64,000 bases of DNA from Cryptomeria japonica (Eukaryota > Streptophyta > Pinopsida > Cupressales > Cupressaceae): the NCBI RefSeq assembly GCF_030272615.1, contig NC_081414.1:3101501-3165500 (forward strand), in the 5' to 3' direction. This document shows, piece after piece, positions 24,205 through 36,090 of this stretch (position 1 is the first letter of the stretch; each line of letters begins with the position of its first letter). The notes under the pieces were generated by a model. That model was not told where the DNA came from and did no database searches. It was given only the letters and a program-made list of their open reading frames with translations. The translations under genes were made by a program, and so were the position numbers.

Positions 24205-24993
24205 TGTATACGGTGAAAATGGTGGATTAACAACAATGTTGAAAGACTAAATGAATTCAACCACAAAACCCTAGCCTAACAACAACAAAGATCCACCATA
24301 ACATATGAAGATTACCTTAGACAATGCAAATCAAAAGAAATCACAAAGATTATACCATCACATGCCCAATAAGGTTTGGATCTCCATTCTTCCTATCTCC
24401 ATTGATCTTGCTTGATATATTTGCTCTCATATTTTTATGTGTGCACAAGAGCCCAACAAAGAACGGAAATGTGGTTGCAAATAGGCTTGATTGCATATGC
24501 AAGTTCAAAACCGTAGTCGGGGCTGAATGCATAGTGAGTTAGTCAGGGTTGATAATGAAGGAAGCATCTCCTTATATAGAAGACACTATAAGAAATGGAG
24601 GGATAAGATTGACAGGTGTAAAAGAGGTCGGCTATGATTAGAGGGTAGGTAGAGAAAATAATAAAATAATGAAAGGGTGGGTAGTGTATGAATTAAGAGA
24701 TGAATGACATGTGTCATAGGTAGAAAAGGTTAATGAATTAATTAAAATAAATAAATATTTATTTAATTAATAGAAGAAGTGGGATAATTAAATAAATAAA
24801 ATATTTATTTAATTTAGGAAAAGGATAATTTAAATAAATAAATGTATTTATTTAAATGAGAAATAAGGCTAGAAGAGGATAAATGAATTAATTAAATAAA
24901 TAAAGATTTATTTAATTAATAGAAGAATTAGGATAAAATAATTAAATAAATAAAGATTTATTTAATTAGACATGACAATTTTAGGTGTCTACA
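24205..24993 (-). repeat. C 3' LTR
   Basis: On the minus strand it opens TGTAGACACCTAAAATTG and ends CACCGTATACA. A second TGTAGACACC lies 29 bp further out at 25022, directly next to the polypurine tract, so the true inner edge may be 25022. A minus-strand TATA box (TATATAAGG) is at 24571-24579. AATTAATTAAATAAATAAAT-type sequence fills 24720-24965. Confidence 0.9.
24571..24579 (-). promoter_or_regulatory. TATA box of C LTR
   Basis: TATATAAGG on the minus strand, at the matching place in the other LTR as well (36566-36573). It is the likely core promoter of the element. Confidence 0.55.
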
Positions 24994-25022
24994 GCAGCTT
25001 TTCTCAGTTTTAGGTGTCTACA

Positions 25023-25036
25023 TTTTGCCCCTCTTT
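25023..25036 (-). other. Polypurine tract of C
   Basis: Minus strand CAAAGAGGGGCAAAA directly precedes a TGTAGACACC LTR start at 25022. Confidence 0.75.
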
Positions 25037-25544
25037 GAGACAATGCAGCTTGTTGCGTTGTTTCAAAGAAGATAATATGAATTAATACAAAGTTGCCCCA
25101 AGATGGAAATGATATGCCCCCTCGAGAGATTGGATGAAAATGTCTGGAAAGATCGCAGACAATCTCTCGATGAGAAAGAAAGGCTAGAATGGACTGACCG
25201 GATAGGATAGAGTGACAGAGTCACGGGATAAAGAAGACTGACTCGAGAGACGAGGGCTAGGGTAGTCTATAAAATAGACCACGAGGGGAATACATCCTCA
25301 TTGTCATCCACACATCCAAGAGATCAGAGTGCAGAGCAAAAATAGAGTAGCAGTAGTTAGTAGCGATGGCACTGGTGCATAGATTCGATCGCATTTGTCG
25401 ATTTCAGAGGCCAGCCGACGTAGGAGAGCCGGTGAGTACCTCAAAATATCCTTGTACTCTGTCGCATTAATTGTTGTCATAAATGCATGCTAGGTAGTGC
25501 AATAAATGCGCTGTTAGGATAATGTCAAAAATGTCAAAAATGTG

Positions 25545-25750
25545 TAGGCGCGTCTGCGTTGGTGCCAGGCGCGTCTATGTCAAATGTGAATGGGTCTGTG
25601 TTGTGAAGACATGTTTGTGAAATGTGGGTACGTCTGTGTAGGACAAGCATGTCTGTACAGAGCATAGGCACGTTTGTGTATTTTAGGCATGTCTGTGCAG
25701 AGCAGGCAAGTTTGTGCAGTCTGTAAGTGTGTTTGTGTCATGAAGGCACA
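25545..25750. repeat. Degenerate GCGCGTCTGTGT repeats
   Basis: Ten or so units of the form GGCRCGTYTGTGT. They are the reverse complement of the ACACAGACGCG units in the leader of the same element (34469-34625, 35829-36090). Confidence 0.8.
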
Positions 25751-25769
25751 TTTATGTCTTCAAGGTCAA

Positions 25770-25955
25770 ATCGACAGTTCTGTGATGAACATACGTTGTC
25801 GATTGGATAAGCTACTGAGAGGATACACTCAAGCAAGTCCTCTAGGGAAGACTAGGATAGCAGATAGGGCTAGGTTTGACAATTCTGTGATAGAACATAC
25901 GTTGCCAATTAGGAAACTACTCAAGAGGATTCACTCAAGCGGAGGCCCTAGGACA
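25770..25955 (+). repeat. Two-copy direct repeat of about 80 bp
   Basis: 25770-25853 and 25875-25955 share TTCTGTGAT, GAACATACGTTG and TCACTCAAG in the same order, with about 15-20% differences. Confidence 0.8.
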
Positions 25956-25968
25956 TGATAGATCAAGG

Positions 25969-26260
25969 CACTTTGTGATGAACAGTGAGTACCAAGACAT
26001 AGTACTTTGTGATGAACAGGGAGTACCAATAGGAGCAGCACTTTGTGATGAACAGGGAGTGCAAATATAAGCAACACTTTGTGATGAACAGGGAGTGCAA
26101 AACTCGTAGTACTTTGTGATGAACAGGGAGTACCACAAGGATAGATAGCAACACTTTGTGATGTACAGCGAGTGTCACTGGGATAGATAGCAACACTTTG
26201 TGATGAACAGTGAGTCTCACTAGGATAGAAGCAACACTTTGTGATGAACAGTGAGTGTCA
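25969..26260 (+). repeat. CACTTTGTGATGAACAG minisatellite, eight copies
   Basis: Eight units of 33-40 bp with a strongly conserved core CTTTGTGATGAACAGNGAGT and a variable spacer, inside the intron of the PMD gene. Confidence 0.93.
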
Positions 26261-28277
26261 CTTTGACTCACATGATTGCTTTGCTTGACTGCAGGAGTAT
26301 TTGCCTCTACTAGAGTCACGAGAGAGATTCCCATCGACGTAGAGATTACGACCAGAGTTGACATTCGAGGACCGAGCTGCTATTGAGGCTATGGGTCTGA
26401 GATACATCTTGTATGTACCTGAGTTTTGGGGTGAACATGGGGCTGTTGACTGCGTTGGCTGAGAGATGGCACTCAGAGACTTGTAGTTTTCTTTTGTCGA
26501 TGGGTGAGATGACAGTCACCTTAGAGGATGTATACAGGATACTGCATATACCGATCGATAGGGAGTTGATACCCTATGATCGAGATGGAGACAGGGAGGC
26601 CCTGAGATGAGTGTTTCAGGATCCCGGACTAGAGATGAGAGCTGGACACGTGGCATGGGATACCATGACAGCGACAGAATTGGCACTACCAGTAGTGCTA
26701 GGAGGAGCAATCAGTGGGTTCCTGTGTCCAGACAGGGTGACACGAGGGTTGGCTGTAGGCTGGGGGAGCACCTTGGAGACACTAGTTACACAACACACCA
26801 AATATGCCTAGGGACCGTGTGTGCTGGCACACTTGTACTATGAGCTGCATCAGTTTGTGTATCATGGATCCGTAGGATTGGGCTGCGGAGTTAACTTGTT
26901 GCAGGTGTGGGCATATGAGAATCTATTGGTTACCCGACTGATACATTTCAGGGGCAGGGGTCATGGACGTAGCTTTGTGCATCTATATGATATGATTACC
27001 TCACAGCCACGGATTGGCAGGTTGGAGCATTGGTGTCGAGTCCTAGATGAGATCGACACTATGATATGGAGGTCGTACCATGAGTGCGAGCAGTGGGAGG
27101 AGGACACAATGGATCTACCTTATACCTTCTAAAGCAGATATCTGATTGGGTGGACACCCTATGTATTGGAGAGACAGTTGATTGGCAGGGTGTGCAGGTA
27201 GTTTGGTTGTATTCAGCGGATACCACGAGGTTCCGAGATGTATGCTCGGACAGTCAGGGATCAGGCACACTTTGGGCCATTGCTACCATATGATTAGGCA
27301 GTGATGCAGCTGGTATAGATGGTGTCGATGCCATGGGATATGTGGCCAAATATTGAGGATGCAGGCATGGATGCAGAGTACACGGCATATTGGGCTAAGC
27401 ATCTCTTTCCATGATTGACTGACCCAGGGGAGCCTCTAGATGGAGATGGTGGTGGGGATGGAGATGATGATGGAGATAGTGGGGGAGAGGCTGACGGAGG
27501 AGATGGGGTGTTGTTGGAGAGAGGAGGGTGGCTCCGCTGAGACAGGGTGGGGAGGAGAGATAGGCTCAGGTGGTGAGGGGTCGCAGTGGATTACCACTAC
27601 AGATGCTAGCAGCATAGGGTCCTAGATAGGTGCAGGGACAAGGGCAGAGGTAGGTACAGGTATAGGCACAGGTACTAGTACAGGGGGAGCCATAGGCAAA
27701 GCCACAGGTAGAGGCACAGGGGGCCAAGGAGGAGGAGGATGAGCTGCTTGAGCTGAGGGAGATCTGCCAGGGACAGGCAGATGAGATCCACGACCTGGAG
27801 AGGGAGAAAACTAGGCTCAAGAGGCGACTGAGGGAGATAGAGAATGAGCGGGATTAGGCTATCGAGTGCTATACTGAGGCTGAGACAGCACTGAGGGCTG
27901 GGAGGTAGGCGACAGAGGACACAGGGGTTGGATATGTCTATGTTCTATGGGAAGGGGAGGAGATAGGTTACTGGCGAGACCTATATTACAGGGCAGTGCC
28001 ACTAAAGCAGCGGGTGAGGAGCTTCCACAAACCATCACTAACAGCGACGACTACGAGAGGGAACCAGAGGAGACAGGCATCCAGCGGTGGGGTTATGGGT
28101 CCTCCACCACCTCCAGATAAAGGGGATAGGAGAGATGATCCTGGGGTGGGTCCTTCTAGGGCTCAGACTCCATCGAGGCCAGCGGCTCCGAGGGAGGGAG
28201 TTCATCATAGCCATAGAGGGCTCCCTATGTATCAATTTTGTACTATTTTGTATGATGATGTAGACACCTTCGGGTGA

Positions 28278-29878
28278 TTTTGTAGCCATATGTATTTTGA
28301 CATCATTGTATCATGACACTTTTGATTATATATATATGAGATGATTCCTCTTTGCGGCAGCTATATGTATGTGTACCTATGTGATGAGATGTTTCATGAT
28401 GTATGTTTCTATGTGATGAGATGTTATGGATGCAAATGCAATATTTTTTTTTGTTCTTTTATGTTTTTAATATGTTATGCCAATGCAAATGTGAATGTAT
28501 GAAATGCAAATGAATATAATAATGCAAATGTAAAATGTGCTAATATGTGTTGTGTGCAAGATGTGATGTAATTGTGATATCTATATGTATGTATGAAATG
28601 AGATATGTGGTAATGTAGGTGCAACTACATGAAATGCAAATATTTTTGGTGTGTCATTATACTTAGTCATGTGATAGTGGGCTACATGGACTCAAGAAGG
28701 ATGATGGATGTCAATCAAGAAAGGGGGATGGAAGATAGAAGATATGAAAATGAAAGAGCTTCTTGTGCGTTATCATCATTGAGCTTTATTATGGCAAGTA
28801 GGTTATGACAATCGAGGCATATGTTCGACCCAGAAAGTCATTGTACCTGTTTGCATGGAGATAAGACAGTTGCAAACAAAGAATGCCCCAGTTCATACTA
28901 GACTCTTAGTGTCCTCATATCCTTGGACAAGTTGTAGCATTACTAAGAGACAATCCACAGACAGCAAAGAAAATAGGTGACGAGACCCCATCCTCGCCTT
29001 TCTAGTCAAAGACATCCTGGAGATAAAATCTCTAGTCAGAGACATCCCAGAAAAGCTAAAAGACATGTCACCAAAAAGATAAAATCAAAAGAAAACCAAG
29101 ACTCGACACCAACATCCACTGTAGTCCTCAAGTTTTAGTGTCTCTTGTCACTTGCATAAGTCTATTTGATTGTGGTCACAATGTTTACTTTCACAAAAAG
29201 GATAGATAGCATTGAACCATAATGTTGTCTAAGTCTGTTGAAAGATTTGATTTGTTGAAGCACATTGTTACTGCTATATCTCATTTGAAACTGACTGAAT
29301 CCATGAAACTGATACTTTATTGCGAAGAAGATGAAACTTTATTGCAGATTGTGCGTGGATAGACTGAAGAAAAGTAGAAGAAATTGTACTCCTCAAAACG
29401 TGTGATGATCTCAGTTCCACACCCATCACTAGACGTAGGATTTGCCTTAGCCACAGATAGGAGCTAATTTATTATGGATGGAAAGGGTGAAAAGGAAGGT
29501 TATTATGAATGGCTAACCAAGATTAGGTAGATCAATAAAAGCCCTGATGGGAATGGGTAAGCTTATTATGAATGGATAGGATGTGAGTGTGTGCAAAGTG
29601 AAAGGATGAAATGGAATCCTGAAGGAGGGAGGAGCAATGTCTCTACACATGGCGCTGGTGACCCAGTTTTCACCATGGTACTTGCCCAGGGTGCCACCAA
29701 AGTGGTTTTCACCGTTGGACGAAATGTTTTTCTTTTTGTTTTTCAAGTTTTTTGTGTCACAAGGTGCCTGTTTGCCAGGTTTTCACCAAGTAATGATTTT
29801 TTTATTTTATGTTTTTTTTGTATTTTTTATTTTTTTCAATTTTTTTTTGTATTTTTGAATTTGGGATACTCTGAAGAG
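28278..29878. other. C 3' untranslated stretch, no gene seen
   Basis: Lies between the antisense gene and the end of the integrase tail. 28300-28660 is rich in ATG/TGAAATGCAAAT simple sequence. 28980-29060 has a small duplication around CTAGTCARAGACATCC. At 29640-29790 the minus strand repeats GGTGAAAAC and GGCACC motifs, like those seen after pol in Tat-type elements, followed by poly-T/A sequence to 29860. Confidence 0.5.
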
Positions 29879-30391
29879 CTATGTGTAAAACCTGCGAAGG
29901 TGCATGCTGTTGATAGGATCCTCCAAGGATTCACCCTCTATGGTTGAGAGTTGATATGCACTAGATCCATATGCTGTTGTGATGATGTAAGGACCAAGCT
30001 AGTTTGGTTCGAACTTGCCCTTCTCTCTGTGTTGTTGATTTTTAGGATTTTCCTTGAGAACTAAGTCACCCACCTCAAATGTACGAGGCTTTACCTTATG
30101 ATTGTACATGCATTGTTCCTTGACTGAATGATGTGTATCTTGCATGACTATCTTCCTTGATAAAGGAACTGAGATAGAATTGTTAGTGTGTGGACTACAC
30201 AGGCCCGTATGCGTGTCACCTGAAGAAGTTTGGGCATCCCTGATAACAAAGTCCTTCAAGGAAGATCCATTAAAGGTCCATGATGTATTGCCAGAAGGGA
30301 AAGGATGTGTGGAACAAGTAGATGAGTGATGAAGGCTTATGATTGTGAAAAGAAGTGAAAGTAGGATGATATGATGGAGACTTAGGATCAA
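29879..30391 (-). pseudogene. pol: C integrase C-terminal remnant
   Basis: Integrase inserts element DNA; only its last part is left. On the minus strand the frame reads VKEQCMYNHKVKPRTFEVGD then LVLKENPKN, the usual C-terminal module of Tat-lineage integrase. A TAG at 29999 (expected TGG) follows KFEPN, then LGPYIITAYGSSAYQLSTI and HLRRFYT to the TAG at 29879. The N-terminal zinc finger and DDE core are missing: the sequence upstream of about 30230 is unrelated to integrase. It joins protease-linker sequence at about 30430, which marks the deletion of the central pol region. Confidence 0.8.
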
Positions 30392-30435
30392 AAAGTATGT
30401 TTTTTGACTTAAAATTGTAGAAATTTTGCCCCCAG

Positions 30436-31739
30436 TTATTTTGGTATTAGGGGAGATAAACTCTTGCTCTTTTGCTTCATAGGAAATTTATCCTTGACTT
30501 TGATTTTTTCAAAGTCCAGTAGCTTTTGATTTTGATTTAGACTAAAGGAATTTTCTTTATTTTTGACTTTTAGATTTTTCTTTTCAAAGCTTGATTTGTG
30601 ATCCCCAATGAGTAAGGGCTTTTGTAATTCTTGTTGATCCAAGTCTGGGAGAGGAGTGGAAATGGAATGAGTGGATGAAATGGTAACTCTATGTGAGTTC
30701 TCAAGAGGGCTAGTGATACACTCAAAAGATTCTTCGCTGGAATCACTCTTAGGACTATTGATATCAAGAGTTGCTTGCACCACTAGAGGAGATTTGCATT
30801 CAGACCTAGTAGCCACAACACTAGGTGGTTCACACCCAATTCCTTGGCATTGCAAATTGTTTGTAGATTGTTCTTGTTGACTGAATACCTTGGGAGATAG
30901 TGGGAGTTGATCAACATGAAAGATATACTCACCACATCCCATGTCTTTAAACTTGAACATTTATTTGAGCTCTGTTTGTTTGGATGTAGAAGATTTCAAG
31001 GATTCTGGATCCACATATGCTAATGAAGGAATAGCCTCTCGATTGACTAGGATTGTTATTTCTGATCTAGGTCACAGATTGTTGCAATATATGAATGGAT
31101 TTGGGTCAACTTTGATGGTCACTTCAACTCAATTATGAGGAAACTTGATACATCGATGATATGTAGATGGGACTCCGCTCATCTCATGAATCCATGGACG
31201 TCCTAGCAATATGTTGTATGTGAGATCTAGATCAAGGACTTGACAAACCGCATCTTTTGTAACTGGCCCAACTCTGAGAGGTAAAGTAACTATTCCTTTG
31301 GATGAACGCTCTTAATTTTGTTTGTAGCATTCACAACTTTGTCTGAATATCCAAATTGTTTAATAGTGTTTAATGTACAAATGTTTAGACCCGCTCGTCC
31401 ATCTATCAGGACTCGCTTCATTTGATGTTTGTGCATGAAGGCTTCAATGTGTAAAGGTGCATTATGTGGCTGGCTTATGGAGGCATCATCAGCTTCTGCG
31501 AATGTAAGGGAGTGTGGAACAAAAAGGTATCCCACCATGGCTTGAAACTGGTCCACGTTCAGATCAGTAGGGACAGCAGTGTCTCTCAAGATTTTGTCTA
31601 GAATAGCTTTATGTGCGGGGGATATGCGTAAGAGCTCAAGGATGGAGATGAGTGCGGGTGTCTTCCCTAACTGTTCTACAAGATCGTACTCAGGCTTGGT
31701 TGATGAGGAAGTGGTGTTTTTAGCTGGAGCACCTTGCAA
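30436..31739 (-). pseudogene. C protease and linker
   Basis: Minus-strand frames cover a Tat-type aspartic protease: PAHKAILDKILRD, HKHQMKRVLIDGRAGLNICT (the active-site region, with DGR where D-N/G-G is usual), then after a stop at 31290 YNILLGRPWIHEM and VPSTYHR. A last open run (30960-30436, MFKFKDMGCGEYIFHVDQ...) is a Ser/Lys-rich linker of the sort that leads to reverse transcriptase. It ends at a stop with no polymerase after it. Parts of the frame change near 31300 and 30960. Confidence 0.75.
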
Positions 31740-33977
31740 AGTGAATTTACCTCAATGGGTTGTAACATGACATTCAGAGGTAGGTTCGAAAGAAGATCCA
31801 ATGCCTTTTAGGACAATTTTGGGTCTTTCGGTAGAATTCTCAGGCATTTTGTCCTTGATGATAATGGTAGAGACATAATTGTTCATCGAGATGTGATTGA
31901 TAGTTGAATCATAGTTATAAGATGCTCTGGTATAGGTGGTCTAGTCATCTATGGTTGCAACTTTTCCCTTGTCATATTTTGGGAATGGTTCCTTAAACAT
32001 TTCATGTTCTTGATTGGATGAGTGTCCCTCGATCTCAATGTCACCTCTATCAATAAGATCTTGTATGATGTTCTTCAATCGATGAAAATTTCCTATTTTA
32101 TGTCCCTTGCTCTTGTGAAATTCACAATACTCATCATCATTCCACCAATTTGGTTTGACCTTTGGTTCATATGGAGGAAAATCTAGAATTGTGATTACTT
32201 TGTTTGCCACTAGCTTCTTGAAAACTGACTCAAATGGTTCTCCCAATGGGGTGTACTTCCTCCATGATCTGGAAGTTGTTTGAGTATTTACTTGATTGTT
32301 TGTAGAGCTTGATCCTGAAAAAATGATTTTGGGTCGCACTATATTGGCATCAACAACACCATCATTGACTGTGTTCTTGTTTTTGTTCCAAAATCTTGGC
32401 TTATCTTTTCCTTTATAGTCATCTTTGTTTTCCTTGAATATCTTAATGACTCCTTGTTCAATTAGGACCTACTCTGTTGCTAATCCTTTTTCAATGATGT
32501 CCTTGAAGGTGGACAAACAAGCTCTTCTTAGGTCATAACCAATGTCCTTGTTAACATTCTGGGTGAACATTTCTACCATTTGTTTTTGTGAAATTTCACA
32601 AGAGCACCTGGTGGCTAGATTTCTCCATCTTTGTAAAAATGATGAAAAAGATTCTCCATCCTTTTGTTTGGTGTTGCACAAAGTAGTGATTGATATGTCT
32701 GTCTCTATGTTGTATGAGAAATGTTGGATAAATGCCTCAGCTAAGTCACCCCATGACTAAATACCAGGTGGAAGTTGGGAGAACCATTCTATAGCTTGAT
32801 CACCTAAGCTTTGTGGGAAAAATCTCATCAAATATGTCTCTTCTGCTGCTACCTCAATGCAAGCTGTGAAAAATTGTCTTATATGTGCCTTAGGATCTCA
32901 TTTTCCTCTGTACTTATCAAACTTAGGTGTCACAAAGTGTGTAGGAAATGGGGGCATTGGAATGCTTTTGTCAAATGGATAAGGACATATGACTCTCATT
33001 GTGTAAGTTGGCTTCGGTGTATTCATGTCCTCCATTTTCTTTTGTAAGTCTTTGATTTGCTGTTCCAAATTGCTCTTAGGTGGAGATCGACTTCTTGGAC
33101 CATACCCCATGCTTGAGGCACCAATTGGAGGAGGAGCATGTTGCATATATGGATGATATTGATCATACACATGTTCATATGGAGGAGGTCTATAATGATG
33201 CTGCATATATGGACCACTTGGTATAGAGTCATGTTGAGGAATGGAATATCTGCTTTGTCCATGTATACCATACTCTATAGGCATGTCGTGAGTTTGTTCT
33301 AGTGTGTTACCCCCAAATTTGACGTGGGGTTTCCTTGTGTCCAAATTTTAAGAATGCCTTTGAGTATCCAATTGCTTTGGTGGTTGATCCTTAGCATTGG
33401 TATGTGATTGAGTATATTTTTCTGCATAAGACTTCCATAATTGTCTGCGAAGGTGATTATCATATGCTTGACCATGTGTATGTGGGACTTATAGTTTTTG
33501 AAACAAAGATGATGGTGATTTAGGCATCATATGTGGTCCTCTATTGCCTCCACTATTAGGCCTCCTTTGATCCATGTTGGAGTGAGGTTGTTGCAAAGGT
33601 TGATTTTCCATTATTTGACACATGTCAAAATCATGAGGGATCATGGCTCCACTTTGTGCCATCACTTGTAGAAAGTATTGTCTATCTCTCCTCATTATTT
33701 CCTCAACTAATCGATTGAAATGGGGATTCATAATGGTGTCTTCCACTTCTGCTGAATGTACGGAGAAGTTGTCCATATTGTCATTATGTGTATCATTGTT
33801 GTTTGTAGTGTCCATGTGCTCAACATTTGAAATGTTTCTATAGGCATCCATGTCAGGTAATGTAGTATGATCAGAATTGAAAAAGACATCATTGTCATAC
33901 TCATAGGCACTCATGTTTGTGGACTCTTGAGCCTCTTTAGCTTCTCTCCTAGATTTTTGGGAACGGGTTTCAACCAT
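31740..33977 (-). pseudogene. gag: C gag
   Basis: Structural protein of the Tat-like element. ATG at 33977 (MVETRSQKSRREAKEAQES). The first open run has 162 codons and ends at 33489 after an acidic, Asn/Asp-rich domain. A Pro/Tyr/His-rich segment follows (33344-32898, PYMQHHYRPPPYEHV), then the capsid core: HIRQFFTACIEV, WFSQLPPG, FSSFLQRWRNLA, MFTQNVNKDIG. The zinc-like motif CEFHKSKGHKIGNFHRLK (about 32140-32090) has Phe where the last Cys is expected. Stops at about 33489, 32898, 32759, 32469, 31941 and 31755 show it is inactive. Each is a single-codon change in an otherwise continuous protein. Confidence 0.85.
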
Positions 33978-34468
33978 GAACTAGGTATTGACCAAGATGT
34001 GTGAGACTAGATGAAAATGGAAAAGAGTATGGAAGACCAAGAGTTGGATGGAATGTAAATGAATCTGAGGTTTACTTGCAATGTCCAAAGTGTAAGACCA
34101 AGTATGTATGTAGTAGAGTAGGTGTGACTTCCAAAGAGATGATAGTTTTTCTTGACGAGGTAAGTTGACCTTGACTCTAAGTAAGACCAAATGAGACCCA
34201 AAGGTGATAGACCTTGATGAGGGACCACTTAGCAAAATGTTGTTGTATGTAGTATGTTGACAAAGTATGATGAGGACAAGCAAGTGACCTTTTGACTCAA
34301 GTTTAGACAAATGTGAATGCAATGCAAGATGTAAAGCAATGATGGACTCTGTGAGACCCAAAAATAGGTTGAATGCTAGATGAAAACCTAGAGAGATAAC
34401 CTAGGAAGCTCAATAAGTTTGAAACTGACTGTTCTTGTTTACTGAATTATGAAAGTTTTCAATCCTAA

Positions 34469-34625
34469 ACGCAGACGTGCCTGTATACTTCACAGACGCG
34501 CTTAAATGACACAAACGCTATTCTGTTAGACACGAATGTGCTTAAGTGACATAGACGTGGTTCTGTCAGACACAGACGCATTTCTAAGATGTTGCAATGT
34601 TGCTCAAAAGACACAGACGCGTTTC
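34469..34625. repeat. ACACAGACGCG repeats, gag-proximal array
   Basis: Five or six units (CACAGACGCG, GACATAGACGTGG, GACACAGACGCATTTCT, GACACAGACGCGTTTCTG) spaced about 20-35 bp apart. Confidence 0.8.
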
Positions 34626-35828
34626 TGCAAACTTTGTGCAATTTTTCCTATCTATGAAGTTATTGTTGTGACCAAATCTGAATGTTTGACTATTTTCCAT
34701 GACAAGAGGACATGGTGTTGATGAAGACTCAATGTTTGCAAGTGTTTAGACTCCCAAAATGACTCAAAAACAAGTGTGTTGTTTGATGTAAAATGGTTTT
34801 GCACACACTTGAAGACACAAAAGACACAATGTTTGATGTTTGGTCTTGAATGTTTGATTGTTCAAAATAAGTCAAGCACAATTCTTATGGCTGGCCAAGA
34901 CAATAGTTGTTGATCCCACATGGAGTTTCCCCCGAGGCTACACTATCTAGAGCAGATACTTAGATGCTTGACCCCACTGGCTCCACCCTCGGCACTCACT
35001 TCTTGGGGCAACCAAGCATCAATCCCCATGAAAACTCCTCGTGGTGAACTTTGTATCTCTACTAAGAACCGTATGTGTGTGGGCCGCTACCAGAGGTCCG
35101 ACCTCCTGCCTCAACAACTAGAAGGATTTTGGTTTCTAAAACAAAAAGGTGCTAGTAAGGGCATCCGCTCGTGTGGCCATACATGTGGCACTTTCAGCTC
35201 TGTAAATACAGAAGGCTCCTAGCCGGTAGTGCTTACGCCCTACAAATGATCAAATAAATTTGATCAAATGGGTTTATGGGGAGACATAGTGTCGGTATGA
35301 ACTAATCAACACACGTTATCCATAGTTTTCACCATGAATACAGTTATTTATAGTGGTTTGGAAGAAGATGGCTTTTCTTTTGCTACCACTTCGGTCCTTC
35401 TCTCCTCACTAGTAGTCCTAATGACCACACGGGGAGACAGACCCTCTAAAGATTAAACAAAAAGAGCCTATTGCTCAAGACACAAAAGACAATGGTTCAA
35501 TTTTAGTGCACCAATTGAAGTATTTGCTAATCTATGAAAACAAGGCACACAATAAATATCAAAAACCCTTGCCAAGGTCCTGCAACAAAGATCTATTAGT
35601 AGTTTGGATTGTTTCAAATGATCACCCCTTCCTGCAAGCACACAAGTTAGGTAAATTTTAGATCCAAAAGACTTTGTGAAAATAGGGGCCTTCAACAAAA
35701 CAATTTTGCTTTCAAGACAAGCTACACCAATTCTGTTAGCTAGATCTAAAAATGTTAGCTCAAAATAAACTAGATCTAAAAATCTGAATGACTAAAAACT
35801 GAATCAATGAAACCCAAAATGAAACAAG

Positions 35829-36090
35829 TGCACACAGACGCGGATATTAGAAACGCAAACGCGGCTTCTAGACATAAACGCGCTTAGATGAGACACAGAT
35901 GCGGCTCCAGAATGCAGATGGGGCTTCTGGACACAAACGCACCTGAAAATCCCACATACCTGACTGGGCAACACAGACGCGATTTCTGGAATTTGCAAAA
36001 AAAATGAAATATTGTCAAGGATGCAGACACGATCCCAGATGTCTCAAATGCAGTAGAAAACCAAAAACGCGATCCGAAAGTACGCAGACG
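35829..36090. repeat. ACACAGACGCG repeats, primer-site-proximal array
   Basis: About ten units such as CACACAGACGCGG, ACAAACGCACC, CACAGACGCGATTTCTGG and ACGCAGACGCG. Confidence 0.8.

Larger units (their letters stand above)
25432..26294 (+). other. Intron of the PMD gene
   Basis: 863 bp with GTGAGT donor and TTGACTGCAG acceptor, joining exons in phase 0. It holds three repeat sets: GCGCGTCTGTGT-like units (25545-25750), a pair of about 80-bp units (25770-25955), and the CACTTTGTGATGAACAG array (25969-26260). An intron can persist in a retrotransposon only if it lies antisense to the genomic RNA, as here. Confidence 0.75.
25366..28277 (+). pseudogene. Plant mobile domain (PMD) gene, antisense within C
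   Basis: Reads opposite to the retrotransposon. Exon 1 (25366-25431, 22 codons, MALVHRFDRICRF...) ends at a GT donor (GTGAGT); exon 2 starts at 26295 after a GCAG acceptor, in phase. Exon 2 carries a plant mobile domain as in the MAIN/MAIL family and its transposon relatives: LLTALAERWHSET, MGEMTVTLEDVYRILHIPID, YELHQFV, LLQVWAYENL and RPRIGRL-type positions. A GD-rich stretch (about 27440-27500), a Gly/Thr-rich linker, a coiled coil (LELREICQGQADEIHDLERE, about 27750) and a Pro-rich tail follow, ending at TGA 28275. Stops: 26340, 26608, 26809, 27130, 27199, 27295, 27316, 27412. Frame slips near 26427 and between 27540 and 27740. PMD proteins in plants act in gene silencing and genome stability; this copy is dead. 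Confidence 0.85.

Noticed and set aside
25969-26260. Regular repeats as a CRISPR array
   Set aside because: Plant sequence, irregular spacers that resemble each other, no cas genes.
25935-26364. Minus-strand frames with SLFITKC repeats
   Set aside because: Translation of the tandem repeat in the PMD intron.
34920-35222. 100-codon + strand frame in C's leader
   Set aside because: Antisense to the element, no motif, and no splice or promoter signals around it.
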